Program-made: the position numbers and the translations under genes
Part shown: in pieces, positions 48,707-60,893 of the stretch
Layout: every line of letters starts with the position of its first letter
Position numbering within the stretch: the first letter of the stretch is position 1
The notes under the pieces: model-generated
The model's input: only the letters and a program-made list of their open reading frames with translations
Databases searched by the model: none
What the model was told of the DNA's origin: nothing
Assembly (NCBI GenBank): GCA_037013495.1
Contig: CM072811.1
Coordinates: 22,318,159-22,382,158 of the forward strand
Direction: 5' to 3'
Length of the DNA: 64,000 nucleotides
DNA from: Hippophae tibetana
Lineage: Eukaryota > Streptophyta > Magnoliopsida > Rosales > Elaeagnaceae

Positions 48707-49060
48707 TGTAAGCATAATTTAACGATCCAAAAGCGGAATAAAAAACTAAAGAGATCGAAAACTTGTAAAGTCAAAGATCTTACCTCCATTACCTCCAACT
48801 ATTAAAATTGTTCAAATTATTTTACTCTCTGTGTTTGGATCTTCTAACCTCTCAATAACACTCGAGTTAGATGATATATTTAGATGAAAATTGTGTGTTG
48901 AGTTTAGTGATCATAACAATTTTTTTATAATTGTGCTTCCCATTAAAGCTTTGACAATGTTATCATATTTCAATCATAACGAATAAGTTATGATTCTTCA
49001 ATGACCAAAACGTATGTAGCACATTAAATGTAATTATATGTACATTATAATTTAAAATGT
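48707..49060 (-). repeat. 5' LTR of Copia I
   Basis: It aligns with the 3' LTR over more than 300 bp (shared aaattgtgtgttgag and taagcataatttaacga). The outer limit near 49060 is uncertain. A primer-binding-site remnant adjoins at about 48693-48704. Confidence 0.65.
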
Positions 49061-49831
49061 AATTTAACATTTTAAATTGTATGAATATTAGTAAATCTGA
49101 CAATAAAAAATAAAGAGAAAAAAAATTAAGAAAAGAATTCTCACTTATAAAATAAAGATAGAAAAACCAGAAAAGGAATCTAAATAACCATTATCATTCG
49201 TATAATTAGGACCGGGTTAATCTATTTATTTTTTATTATATGTTTAAAGTTGTTTTAAATCTTTATTATTTTAATTTATATATGTAATAAATTTAAAATT
49301 ATTAATAAAAAATAATATTTATTTTCTAAATTAACGATTTAAATTTAATAAATAAAAATAATAACAGATAAAAAAATCTTATTCCCATAAGTCCTGCACC
49401 ATGTTCTAGAAATTTAAATAATTTTTTATATTACAGATTATAATAAAACCACAATTCATTGTTAAATCAAATAATAACGTCCACTTACTTTAATTAACTT
49501 ACCTCCTAACCAAGAGATCCACTCTAAAAAGGAAACGTGGCACTCTCTTAACCAAGAGATCTATCACAGTCTTGACGTGACGAGCTTCGCATAAAAATAT
49601 CCAAACCATATAAGCCACAAAACAATCAACACGTATCTTCTTTGTGGTACCAAACAATTAGACTAATAACCACCATCCCACTGACAATAAATATCAAAAA
49701 CAGGTGATTCAGAATTTACCACGTAGGCACCGCATCAAGAAGCCAATCACTGCCCATCATTTGATTTGAGTATGAATTAGCTGATCCAACTCTCCTGACC
49801 TCCCCCATTCCGCTACAATTTCTCTCTTCAA
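49061..49831. other. Upstream region of the PRR gene
   Basis: The first 400 bp are AT-rich with nothing recognised. From about 49500 the composition changes. It holds a 12-bp direct repeat aaccaagagatc (49508-49519 and 49550-49561), ACGT-core motifs (aaacgtggcac near 49533, cttgacgtgacg near 49572, ccacgtagg at 49719), and AAAATATCC at 49594-49602, one base away from an evening element. This probably is the promoter of the clock gene. Confidence 0.45.
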
Positions 49832-49840
49832 AGATATTTT
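49832..49840 (-). promoter_or_regulatory. Evening element (AAAATATCT)
   Basis: A perfect evening element on the minus strand, about 260 bp upstream of the PRR start codon and close to the likely transcription start. Evening elements are bound by the MYB clock factors CCA1 and LHY (repressing) and RVE8 (activating), and PRR5, PRR7 and PRR9 are known targets. Its presence fits the gene identity. The function is inferred from motif and context. Confidence 0.6.
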
Positions 49841-49924
49841 ATATTATTAGTATAATGTTGCTTTAAGTCTTCACTTTTATTCCAGATAACTTATTTTTTT
49901 GCGAACTAAGAAGACGAAGTTAAG

Positions 49925-50044
49925 GTACTAACTACTCTGTCTACCTTTCTCTCTCTTTGTTGTTTTGACATTTTGGGGTTAACTATTGCAAGGAATTTTT
50001 TTTAATGAAGTGGGTTTGTTTGTGTTTTCTGATTGGTTTTGTAG
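49925..50044 (+). other. Probable 5'-UTR intron of the PRR gene
   Basis: The donor is AAG|GTACTA at 49925 and the acceptor TTTTGTAG ends at 50044. A pyrimidine-rich stretch lies between them. It is 120 bp long, upstream of the start codon. Confidence 0.55.
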
Positions 50045-50055
50045 GGCCATTGATA

Positions 50056-50064
50056 ATGGGTTAA
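50056..50064 (+). other. Minimal upstream ORF (Met-Gly-stop)
   Basis: ATGGGTTAA lies in the leader 45 bp before the PRR start codon. It is the only upstream ATG I see in the second leader exon. Such minimal uORFs can reduce translation. The effect here is unknown. Confidence 0.5.
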
Positions 50065-50100
50065 AAAGCTGGTGAGGATCATATTGAGAAAATTGAACAG

Positions 50101-53100
50101 ATGAATAAGAAAGAGGAGGAAGCAGAAGAATATAGTAATAAAAGAGAAGAAGAGGTGGTTAGATGGGAGAGTAATATTCAAAATATGACCTTGAGGGTTT
50201 TATTAGTTGAAGCTGATGACTCCACTCGTCATATTATAGCAGCCCTTCTTCGCAAATGTAGTTACAAAGGTTAATTTTTTTACTTTTCTTCCTTTATTCA
50301 TGTATTTGTTTGATATTTTTATTTTTGATTAAAGTATTTGTTTAATATTTTGTTTCGCTGTTCTTTTGCTGCATATTTTGGTTTGAGTTCTGGAGAGCTT
50401 TTGTTTTTTTGATAATTTTTTCACTTTTACTTTTTAGGTATAAACCAGATTTTTGGGGTGATCTAGTTTTTGATGCATAAGAGTGCAATTTTCACATTAG
50501 TTTTTATTTTATTTTTTATTGTTTCTCCCTAACTCAAAACCCCAATTATCACACTAAACACTAAAAGCTATATTATCTGAATTAATATATTCATTCCATA
50601 AATATTTTATTAATACATTTCAAAATGTAATGGTAATTTTTGTTATCTTTTATTTGTCTATCTTGAGTAAAAGAATTCTTGGAATTTAGTATTTTCGTTT
50701 ACCACTATCACAATTTACAGAGTTGGCTCTTTCATCGAGTCTTTAATTGCTGTGTAAACCTCACATTCATTCTCATGTTGTGCATAATAATGCACGCAAT
50801 CGTCATTATGTTATACATGTTTATTTCAAAAACTTACGGTCCTACCACAACTCCAAAATGTATTTTTAATTTTAAGATTATGAAGTTTTTAGTGTTTAAA
50901 TGTTAATTTTTTTTAGTAATTTATTACTAATTTTTGTATCTTATACAACTTTAATTGATTATAGGTAATAAAATAAAAAGATTTGGAACAAATTTTAGTC
51001 AAAATATATTATTAGGGTAAGATAGAAATTAAAATAATATTTTTTATTTTTTCTATCTTTTATTATTATTGTTAAAAAAAAAACTATATAAGCATTTGTT
51101 ATACTGTTCATTGATTTAAAATAGCACAATATTTTCTTTCATCTCTCTTTCTCGGAATGTATCTGTTTAAGGGATGTGGCTTTTGAGACTTCTATGCAAT
51201 TTTACCACTTCAACTTTAACTCAAATATGTTGATATAATGACAATTTTTTTTTTCTTTCGCAAATGCAGTTTGTGCAGTTTCCGATGGACTAAAAGCATG
51301 GGAGACTTTGAAAGGGAAACCTCAAAACATAGATCTCATACTGACTGAAGTAGACTTGCCATTAATATCTGGATATGCACTTCTGTGTCTAGTCATGGAG
51401 CACGAGATATGCAAAAGTATACCTGTGATAAGTATGTATATGCCGGATGAAAAGTAGTTTACTCCTTCAAGTTACAATATGGTATTAAAATGGTGCCTAG
51501 AAAATTTGAAAGTTAACGCCTTCTATCATGATTATTTGCAGTGATGTCAGCGCAAGATTCAATCAGCATGGTATTGAAATGCATGTTAAAAGGTGCCGCT
51601 GACTATCTTATTAAGCCTGTAAGGAGAAATGAGCTCCGAAACCTTTGGCGGCATGTATGGAGGCGGCAAATTGTATGTCCATTTCTACTCTTTGCGCTTC
51701 TACATATGGATGAGGGACACTGTGTTGTCTCAACTTTGATTTTGTATCATGAATATTTATTTGTACTGAATACATTGTTCTATTTTTGATGGTCTATGAA
51801 TTTTATCAGCATGCTGATAGAGATATTCCTCAAAACATGATCTTTACACAGCATAAAGAGGAAGACTCCCGTGAAAACAATGGGTCAAGTGACCATTCAA
51901 GTTATAATGCGTCTTCAGTGCAGAAAGCCAAGGGGTACAGTAAGAAAGAGAGTGATTCACAAGTAAGCTTTATTTTTTTAGATGTTTATCATCTAAGAAT
52001 TCTCCTTGAAGATGAAAATAAAATCACTGCTAGCCAATTTTGGAAAACTTTTATGATACAGTTCGTATCCATTTAGGTAAATGCTGATAAAAATGCATAT
52101 GACATACAGCTTTAGTAATTTTTTGTCTTTCTAATAGAGTAATAATTGACTTTCTGAATTTTAACCATGAACGTGACATTTTTTATGCAGAGTTCTTGTA
52201 CAATGCCTAATCTGGAAGCGGAGAGTGCACACATCCAAAATATGCAGGTTATTTCACAGCCTAAGTGTGTTAGTGCTTCTAATGTGAGCAACACAATGAT
52301 TGAATGCCTCGAAGGGTGTGCTATAGAATCAGTTATTGAGAGGAGCGAGATAGAAGGTATGTCACCATGTCTGCATATTTCATCATCTGTTTGGTTTTCC
52401 TACTTTTATTCTCTTGGCATCTGCTGAGATATTTCTTGCAGGAAAGTCGATTAGTTTGAATTCTGAGGTTGTAACCAGCAATGAAGAAAGGGCTCATTGT
52501 AAAGAAATTATTGAAGAAAAATGTATTAAGCCACAAGATCTTGAGGTCAATAACAATGTTATGATTAAGAGTACCAGCTGCTGTGCTGAGCATATCAACC
52601 CATGTTCTGGAGCAATTGGATTGATCGGAAAATTTGATAACGGTCCTGTGTTCAATAATGGATGCTCTAGCATCAATTTTGATGTTAAAAGCAATCTTGA
52701 AATTAATCCATCATTAGAACTTTGTCTGAGAAGTAGTTGCTCGAGCAGCAGCCTGAATAATGAGGGGAGTTCTAAAAGGCCAGTACTGAATCATTCTAAT
52801 GCCTCTGCATTTTCATGGTATGTCCTGTCGTTGAGATGTATGATGTTTGGTATGGGTCCTGTCTTTTGAAATTTGTATTCGACCTTACTTAGTTTTGTAA
52901 GAAACTTGGGGACAACCACATTAGCTTGATCGTAATTGTTTGTTTAAGAGATTTCCTGAAAGATGCAATACTAGCATAGCTACGTCTTGTTGCCATTTTT
53001 AATTATAGAAGAACATTTAAAAGGTGATGGAAAGGGAAGGGAAGCCTTAAAATTTTAATGGAAATAAACAGCTTACATGTGGTTTCATCAGTGAACTTTT

Positions 53101-54215
53101 TATTAATCTGGGAGGTTTTATACGCAGGTACAAGTGCAGCAATTCTAAGACATTACGTTCGACGTTGCAGCCTCTTTTCCCAACACATCCCTCTAAAGTT
53201 GTTGGCGACACAAACAAATCCTATGAATTATTTGCCGATCAATCAGCTGGAAACTCATCTGGTGTTCCTCATAATAATGATGTTGAAATGAGTAATTGCC
53301 TGCAGGACAATGCTTCAATGGTTGTAGACCAACCTGGGATACCTGAATTCTCATTCCCAATCCCTCAAGTTGACCTCGTTTCATTTACAGGTCCTAGATT
53401 TGATGGTCAATGTTTTCAGCATGGTCGGGATTTTCCACCCTTCTTTTATAAAACGTCAATATCAACCCCTGCATTGAGTCCCAAACTGGCATGTCGGGCA
53501 GAATCGTGCTCCCCTATGAATACTGCCACACATACGAATCCTAACATTCAAGGTTGTCACCAATCAGAGGAGGATGCTACCAATATGGCTGTGGACCGAG
53601 CAAAGCATGAGGTATTGGAGCCAGAGGAGGACACCGAATTGGACTCTCCAACTACTGGTCAAAGTGAGAGTCATATTAGTAACAATGCAACAGGAAGTGT
53701 TTGTGGTACAAATGATGGAAATGCATTATCAACTGTTGTAGCTGTTGAAAATGCCACAACTGGAAATGCATTATCAACTGTTGTAGCTGTTGAAAATGCC
53801 ACAACTTCTCAGAGTTTGAATAATAGAGGTCAAGTAGTTCATGAGGTATGCAGAGGTATGGATGCTCTTCGCTCCAAACATAGGGAAGCAGCTTTAGCCA
53901 AGTTCCGGATGAAGAAGAAAGATAGACGCTTTGAGAAAAAGGTATGGTGTTACCATTCAAAACTTGAAATGTATGGATATTATGATAAAATAATTGTCTT
54001 CTTTGATGTACTAAGCACGTTAAAAACTTCATGATATAATCAATTTTACGCAGGTTCGGTATCAAAACCGGAAGAGATTGGCAGAGCAGCGACCACGAGT
54101 AAAAGGGCAGTTTGTACGTCAGGGACAAACTTATACTCCAGTCACTTGTGTAAAAGGGCAGTTTGTACGTCAGGGACAAACTTATACTCCAGTCACTTGT
54201 GTTGATGGTTTATGA
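50101..54215 (+). CDS. PRR5/PRR9: Pseudo-response regulator, PRR5/PRR9 type (circadian clock)
   Basis: The family comprises nuclear transcriptional repressors of the plant circadian clock, acting on CCA1/LHY-class genes. Eight coding exons fit with GT-AG introns: 50101-50269, 51270-51431, 51542-51672, 51810-51962, 52191-52356, 52442-52817, 53128-53941 and 54054-54215. They total 2133 nt, giving 710 residues in frame. A pseudo-receiver domain spans residues 31-153 ([13 protein letters not shown]). Glu83 stands at the phospho-acceptor Asp position, as is typical of PRRs, and Lys135 is conserved. An EAR-type LxLxL (LELCL, 352-356) would recruit TOPLESS-type corepressors. The CCT domain (638-680) ends ...[11 protein letters not shown] and binds [22 protein letters not shown] is closer to PRR9 and PRR5 than to PRR7 or TOC1, but which paralogue it is remains open. 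Odd features are two perfect in-frame tandem duplications. I see no disabling change in the CDS. Confidence 0.92.
53717..53806 (+). repeat. 45-bp in-frame perfect duplication in PRR exon 7
   Basis: Two identical 45-bp copies (53717-53761 and 53762-53806), each encoding [15 protein letters not shown] (residues 583-597 and 598-612). They lie in the poorly conserved spacer before the CCT domain. Confidence 0.97.
54099..54200 (+). repeat. 51-bp in-frame perfect duplication at the PRR C-terminus
   Basis: Two identical 51-bp copies (54099-54149 and 54150-54200), each encoding [17 protein letters not shown] (residues 673-689 and 690-706). The first copy completes the CCT domain. The second adds a repeat of the CCT end, followed by VDGL and the stop. 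Confidence 0.97.
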
Positions 54216-55978
54216 TGTTTGTGGAATGCTCATTTTAGTTCCTGTTAGCATAGACTTAACGTGACAGAAGCAAAATAGTTTGCCCTTCTGAAGTAGGAGA
54301 TCTTCTATGCAATTGATTGATTTTTGGTGGTGCATGAGTGTTAGATCAGAAAAGTAGATAAAGACTTTGACATTTTTCTAGCCTGTATTGTATTTTCTAA
54401 TTAATGGTTTTGTGAAGAGAAAGGTAGTGTACACTAGTAATTATTCAATTTGATAATTATGTAATTATCCATTTATTGGTTTTAAATTATAGGGTGGGTC
54501 CTTTATTAGTCTACACAACGGGAGTGCATATGTTTTTGTAGATTTTTAATGGATTACATTGGTTTTGTTATCTTTATAAATTAACATTAAAATTTTATTT
54601 GATCGTTGATTGATAATTTGAAAAACATTCTCTTATGTGCTATATTTTTTGGGCTTCTTAGAGTATGACAATAAAAATAAAATTTTAATACTAGTTTTAT
54701 GAAAGTAATTAGATCTAATATCCATAATATTAAAAGCCGCGAGACTTTGTGTGTTTCACTTGTGAAAGATACATGATTGTATCCTTGACCCGATACCTTT
54801 TGAATAACTATTTCATGTACACCGTCAACTCACCATCATTTCAGTTGTATTTGGTATAAGTGATTGGATTTTAATCCTTAAGAACAGTTATTATGTAAGT
54901 ATCCAAAGCACAGATCGGGAAACAAAAAAATGGTGATTGAACCAATAAATAAATACATGTAGCTAAGAAATTTGAAAATTGGTTGCGATAATTTAGGTGA
55001 TTTTCATTTTTAACAAAATTCCGTTATTTGTGATAAGGTCTATTATCATCTTACAAAAATAATAGTTAGTTTTATTTTTTATAGATTTTGGTTAAAAATA
55101 TTGAAATTAGTGAGAAGGTATAGTCTAATATCTAAAAGTTTATTATTGATATATAATATCGTGATAAGATTTATTATACTAAGATAATATCTTATCAAAA
55201 CAGTGGAAATACTTATTTTAGAGTAGTTTTATAAAAAAACATTGTGATAAAAGTATTGACTTATTATTGAAAGACATTGATTTAGTATAAAAAGACATAG
55301 TATTGTCATACAAGATTTATCTTGACAAAATAATATCTTACCACTACAATGATAAATCATATTTTGAAATAATTTTGATAAAAAAAAAAATTTAACACAA
55401 ATGTCATATTATTTTGATAAATCACTCGAGTATTGCATTATTGGAGTAACAATTTTAACGTGAAACAAACACGAATGTGTTTAAATTATTATTAGATTAG
55501 AATTTATCACTTATAACTATTAAAAATGATTAAGTTTATACTTTCAAAACGAGAGTATACCCTTAATAAAACTATAATACAACTTTTACCTTTAAAATTA
55601 TGACATGTATTAAGATAATTGTTTTAAATTCTTTTCACATATTAATTTAAATAAGTGAAATAAATTTTAAATAACTTTTAATTATAGTTAAAAAGTTTAT
55701 AAAATAAACATTTGATTAATTGGTTTGACTCCTTTTAACTATAATTATATTATTTAATTGATTTTTAATTCACTCCATTTTAATTGAAATAATGTTTTAC
55801 AACATAAGAAAAAATATTTTTATCTTTTTTTCTAACTAGTTATCATTATGTGTATTATTGGTAAAAATTTTGATTTGTGATAATGTTTTATTATTCTTTT
55901 TGAATATTTAATAATTATTGTAAAAAATCAAACACAATAAACAAATAAAATATGTAATATATATATATATATATATAT
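54216..55978. other. PRR 3' region and AT-rich interval
   Basis: The 3' UTR begins here. The end of the transcript is not clear; an AATAAA occurs near 54671. The rest is AT-rich without recognised genes and ends in an AT microsatellite (about 55955-55978), which is the insertion point of the next element. Confidence 0.5.
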
Positions 55979-56380
55979 TGTTGGAAAATGCTATAAATGT
56001 CATTAATTCAAGGAGAAAATTAAGGAGCAAAATAAGGAGCAAATCAAGGAGTGATCATTCTTAATTTGAGGAGTAAATCAATGTTTAATTCAAGGAATAA
56101 TTTAAGGAACCCTTAATTTAAAGAGTAATTCAATGAGTGAATTTTCCTATAAATAGATGTATAATTGTAATGAATCAATAATCAAAATGTTCATTCCAAT
56201 AGAGAGAAAAGCTTAGAGAAAAAAATCCTTTAGTGAGAAAATTGAGAGCAATTTTCTTGGGTGTAATTGGGTTGTAAGTTGTGAGTGTTGTAAACACCTT
56301 GTATAATTTCTCCCGTTTCAATAAAAAGATCTACAACATGTTCGGAGACATAAGCAAGATGAGCTAAACTCTATAAGAAA
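55979..56380 (+). repeat. 5' LTR of Copia J
   Basis: It matches 60410 onward (shared gctataaatgtc, ttttcctataaatagatgta and ggagac-taagcaaga segments). TATA-like cctataaatagatg is at about 56145-56158. The right limit is approximate. Confidence 0.7.
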
Positions 56381-59300
56381 GATGGGCTAAACGATTTGGA
56401 GGAAGTTAGATTTGAGTGGGAGTAATGACCGTAGATGAAGGAAAGGTGAAACTCAAGAAATTCGATGGCACAGATTTTAGGTTTTGGAAAATGTAGATAG
56501 CGAATTATTTGTATCAACCTCTCTCAGGGAAGAAGCCAGAGGCTATGAAGGAAGAAGATTAGAATATTCTAGACATATAAGCCCTTGGAGTTATTCAATT
56601 GATGATATCCCGAAATATTGCTTTCAACATAGCAAAGGAAAAGACCACGTTGGGTCTTATGGAAGCTCTCTCCAATATGTATGAGAAGCCATCAGTCTCA
56701 AACAAAGTGCACCTGATGAGGTGTTTGTTCAATTTATGGATGAAAAAAGGCGCATTGGTAGCTCAACATCTCAATGAACTTAACACAGTCACAACCCAGT
56801 TGAGTTCAGTTGAAATTGAATTCGATGAAGAAGTACAAGCATTGATACTTTTGTCTTCTCTACCAGAAAGTTGGAATGCTACTGTCACGGCTGTGAGTAG
56901 TTTATCTAGAAGCAATAAGTTGAAATTAGACGATGTTCATGATCTGGTTCTTAGTGAAGAGATCTGACGTAGAGATTCGGGTGAATCGTCAACCTCTTCA
57001 GTTTTGCATACAGAATCAAGAGGAAGAAATTCAACTAGAGGGAATGAACGTGGTAGAATAGACTACTGAGGTAGATCAAAGGACAAGAGGTCCAAATCCA
57101 GGATTCCTAATAATTCCCATAGCTTGAAGACTATCGAGTGTTGGAATTGTGGAAGAACCGAGCACTACAAAAATCAGTGCAAAAGTGCACCAAAGGACAA
57201 ACAAGTGAAGGCAGAAGCAAATGTTACTTCCACCTCAGGAGGAAATGATGCATTGATATGCTCTTTGGAGAGTAAGGAAGAATATTGGGTGTTAGACTCT
57301 GGAGCATTATTCCATGCTACTTTAGAGAAATAATTCTTCGATAAATATGTCCCCAGAAACCTTGGAAAGGTATATCTTGGTGATGATCAACCGTGTGCTA
57401 TTATTGGCAAAGGTGTAGTGAAGATTAAGTTGAACGAGTTTGTTTAGGAGCTGAAGGATATCAAGTATATTCCCAACCTAAGAAGGAACTTAATCTTAGT
57501 AGGGCAGTTGGCTAGTGAAGGTTACATTATGATCTTCCATGATGATAATTGGAATATTTCAAAAGATGCAATGATAGTTGCTTAAGGCAAGAAGAGTGGC
57601 ACTTTTTATATGACAACATAGGCACCTTGTTCGGTTGCAGTTGTAACAGGCAATGAAACACCAAATTTGTGGTACCAGAGACTAGGCCAAATGAGTGAGA
57701 AGGGAATGGAGATTATGCACTCAAAGGGAAAACTTCCAGGTCTATAGTCTACAGAGATAGACATATGCGAAGATTGTATACTTGGAAAGCAAAAGAGAGT
57801 CAACTTTCAGACAAGTGGCAGAACCCCAAAGAAGGAAAGACTAGAGCTCATTCACTCTGATGTTTGGGGACCAATGACCATTTCATCCATTGGTGGGAAA
57901 CACTACTTTGTGACTTTCATTGATTATCACTCTCGGAAGGTATGAGTTTACTTTCTAAAACATAAGTCTGAAGTATTTGAGGCTTTTAGAAGATAGAAAG
58001 CTATGGTTGAAAATGAGACAAGTTTAAAGATTAAAAAGCTCAGAACCGAAAATCGTGGTGCATATGAAGACACTATATTCAAAAATTTCTGCTATGAGCA
58101 TAGGGATCATAATGGAAAAGAATTGTGCCAGGCATGCCTCAACATAATGGTGCAGCTGGGCGTATGAACCAAACGTTGATAGAAAGAGCTAGAAGCATTC
58201 ATATACAATCAGGTCTATCAAAGCAGTTCTGGGCAGAAGTAGTCAACACGGTAGCTTATTTGATTAATCGAGGTCCATCTGTTCCATTGGAGCACAAAAT
58301 ACCAAAAGAGGTATGGAATGGAAAATAGATAAAACTATCACATCTAAATTTTTTCGGCTATGTACCATTTTTGCATATCAGTGATCAATGTAGGAATATG
58401 CTTGATCCCAAATCCAAGAAATGCACCTTTATTGGCTATGGTGAGGACGAGTTTGGCTATCACATTTGGGATGACGAAAATAAGAAAGTGATATGTAATA
58501 GAGATGTGATTTTCAAAGAAAGCATGATGTATAAGGACATGCATAAAGCAGACGCCAACAAATCAGATCATAATGAGTCAGTATTTGCCGATATAGATGA
58601 TGTCCTAGATAGTTCTGTAATAGAACCAATTGTAACAAGTTCTCAGCCAGAGGAACTCATTGGATAGAGCAGTACATAACAGTTCGACACACCACAACCT
58701 TTTACTCTAGCTCCTGTATTAAGAAGGTCTTCTCAACCTCATGTACCTAATAGGAGATACATGAACTATATATTACTAACTGATGAGGGGAGCCTGAATA
58801 CTAGAATGAAGCTTATCAGACTCGAGATTTCAGTAAGTGGGAGCTTGCTATGAAAGAAGAAATGAAATATCTCATCTCCAACCATATATGGGAACTAGCT
58901 GAGTTACCTATGGGAAAGAAGGCATTTCACAACAAATGGGTGTACTAGATGAAAGAGGAGTATGATGGTTCCAATATATACAAAGCCCGCCTAGTTGTCA
59001 AAGGGTTTCAACAGAAGGAATAAGTTGATTACATTGACATTTTTTCTTCTATTGTGAAGCTTAATACTATCATACCAGTATTGAGCATTGTAGCCATTGA
59101 AGATCTTCATCTTGAACAGTTGGATATGAATACTGTATTCCTTCACGAAGATTTAGATGAAGAAATATACATGTACCAGCTAGAAGGTTTCTTAGAAAGA
59201 GGGAAAAAGAACATGGTGTGCAAACTTAAGAAGAGTTTGTATGGCCTGAAGCAAGCCCCGAGACAATGGTACATAAAGTTTGATAGCTTCATGCATAAGA

Positions 59301-60409
59301 AAGGTTTCCATAAGTGTAATGCCTACCATTGTTGCTACTTCAAGAGATATAGGTTTAGTTATATCATTTTACTACTTTATGTTGATGATATATTAGTAGC
59401 AAGTTTAGATATGGATGATATCAAAAGGTTGAAGTAGCAATTGTCAAAGGAGTTTGACATGAAAGACTTGTGTTCAACAAAGAAGATTCTTGGAATGTAA
59501 ATCATAAGAAATAAGAAGAAAAGATCATTACAGTTATCTCAGGCAGAGTACATTAAGCATGTTTTGTAGAGATTCAACATGGGTAACACCAAGCCAGTTA
59601 GTACTCCCTTGGCCAGTCACTTTCACCTATCCAAGGATCAGTCCCCTCAGATGAAGAAAGAGAGAGAATTCATGGCTAAGGTTCCTTATACCTTAGCCAT
59701 TGAAATTTTGATGTACACAATGGTCTATATGAGACCAGACATTGGCCATGCAATGGAAGTTATTAGCAGATTTATGTCAAACCTAGGAAAAACTCATTGG
59801 GAATCAATCAAGTAGATTTTGAGGTATCTATGAGGCACCACAGAAAATTGCTTGTACTTTAGCACATGAGAGTTAAAATTACAAGACTACGTAGATGCAG
59901 ACTTTGAAGGTGAAGTTGATCACCGAAGAAGCACCATTGGTTATATATTTACTATTGGAACTACAGATGTTAGTTGGATGTCACATATATAGAAGATTGT
60001 CACTCTATCCACTACAGAGGCTGAGTATGTAGCAGTGACTGAAGCTAGAAAAGAGATGATATGGCTTCAAGGTTTGTTAACTGAGCTGAGATTCAAACAG
60101 GAGAATAATGTTATGCACAATGATAGTCAAAATGCAATACACTTGGCGAAGAATTCAAAATTTCATTCTAGAACCAAGCATATTGGACTATGTTATCACT
60201 TCATCAGATCTCTATTGGAAGATGAAGTGTTAATACAGGAGAAGATTCAAGGAAGCAAAAATTCAGTGGATATATTGACAAAGGTAGTGACTATTGACAA
60301 ACTGAAGTTGTGCTTAACTTCAGTTATTTGCTAGAGTAACAAGACTAGAAAAGCTATTGCATTGATCGAGGTATGAAGACAGATTGAAATCAGTCTTCAA
60401 GTGGGAGAT

Positions 60410-60857
60410 TGTTGAAGATTGCTATAAATGTCCTTAATTCAAGGAGCAAATTAAGGAGCAAAACAAGAAGCAAATTAAGAAGCAAAATTAAGAAGCAAAT
60501 CAAGGAATGACCGTCCTTAATTTGAGGAGTAAATCAATGCTTAATTCAAGGAGTGAATTTTCCTATAAATAGATGTATAATTGTGATGAATCAATTATCC
60601 AAATGTTCACTCCAATTGAGAGAAAAGCTTAGAAAAAAAAAGGCTTTAGTAAGAAAATTGAGAGAAATTTTCTTGGGTGTAATTGAGTTGTGAGTGTTGT
60701 AAACACATTGCATAATTTCTCCCATTTTAGTAAAAAGATTTGCAGCAAATCTGGAGACGTAAGCAAGATTGACCGAACTCCGTTATCAAATTTGTGTGTT
60801 ATTTTTCTATTATTGTTTTCTTATAAATCTGATTTATCGAAAATTTACGCAATTTCC

Positions 60858-60862
<5 letters not shown>
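60410..60862 (+). repeat. 3' LTR of Copia J
   Basis: It starts TGTTGAAG right after the purine tract and ends CCCAACA, about 453 bp, then runs into an AT microsatellite (60863-60890). Confidence 0.8.

Positions 60863-60890
<28 letters not shown>

Positions 60891-60893
<3 letters not shown>

Larger units (their letters stand above)
42194..49060 (-). mobile_element. Copia LTR retrotransposon I (fossil, with LTR pair and an insert)
   Basis: On the minus strand the element runs from a 5' LTR (from 48707) through the primer-binding-site remnant GCTTTGATACCA, gag (about 47870-47300, including 47555-47767), integrase (46087-46800), reverse transcriptase (from 45654, GSKWVFKTKK) and RNase H (44500-44360 and 43120-42912, KHIDIKYLVIREHIKEKK) to the 3' LTR (42194-42586). 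The LTRs are clearly diverged, so it is old. It is broken in many places. A 1.2-kb LTR-like insert splits RNase H. Confidence 0.8.
55979..60862 (+). mobile_element. Copia LTR retrotransposon J (fossil)
   Basis: A plus-strand Tork/TNT1-like Copia element. It has a 5' LTR (from 55979, TGTTGGAAAATGC) and gag (56430-56970). A CCHC knuckle (CWNCGRTEHYKNQC, about 57130-57180) is followed by a protease core (LDSGALFH, about 57290-57320). Integrase (57660-58330), reverse transcriptase (58850-59440, YVDDI) and RNase H (59830-60334) follow. A purine tract (caagtgggaga) and a 3' LTR (60410-60862, ending CCCAACA) close the element. AT microsatellite lies on both sides, so the duplicated target cannot be read unambiguously. 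It is broken, with roughly ten to twenty breaks. The LTRs are visibly diverged. Confidence 0.88.

Noticed and set aside
53676-54179. Long minus-strand open frame opposite the PRR 3' exons
   Set aside because: It is a shadow of the plus-strand coding sequence and its duplications; it crosses an intron of the PRR gene and has no motif.
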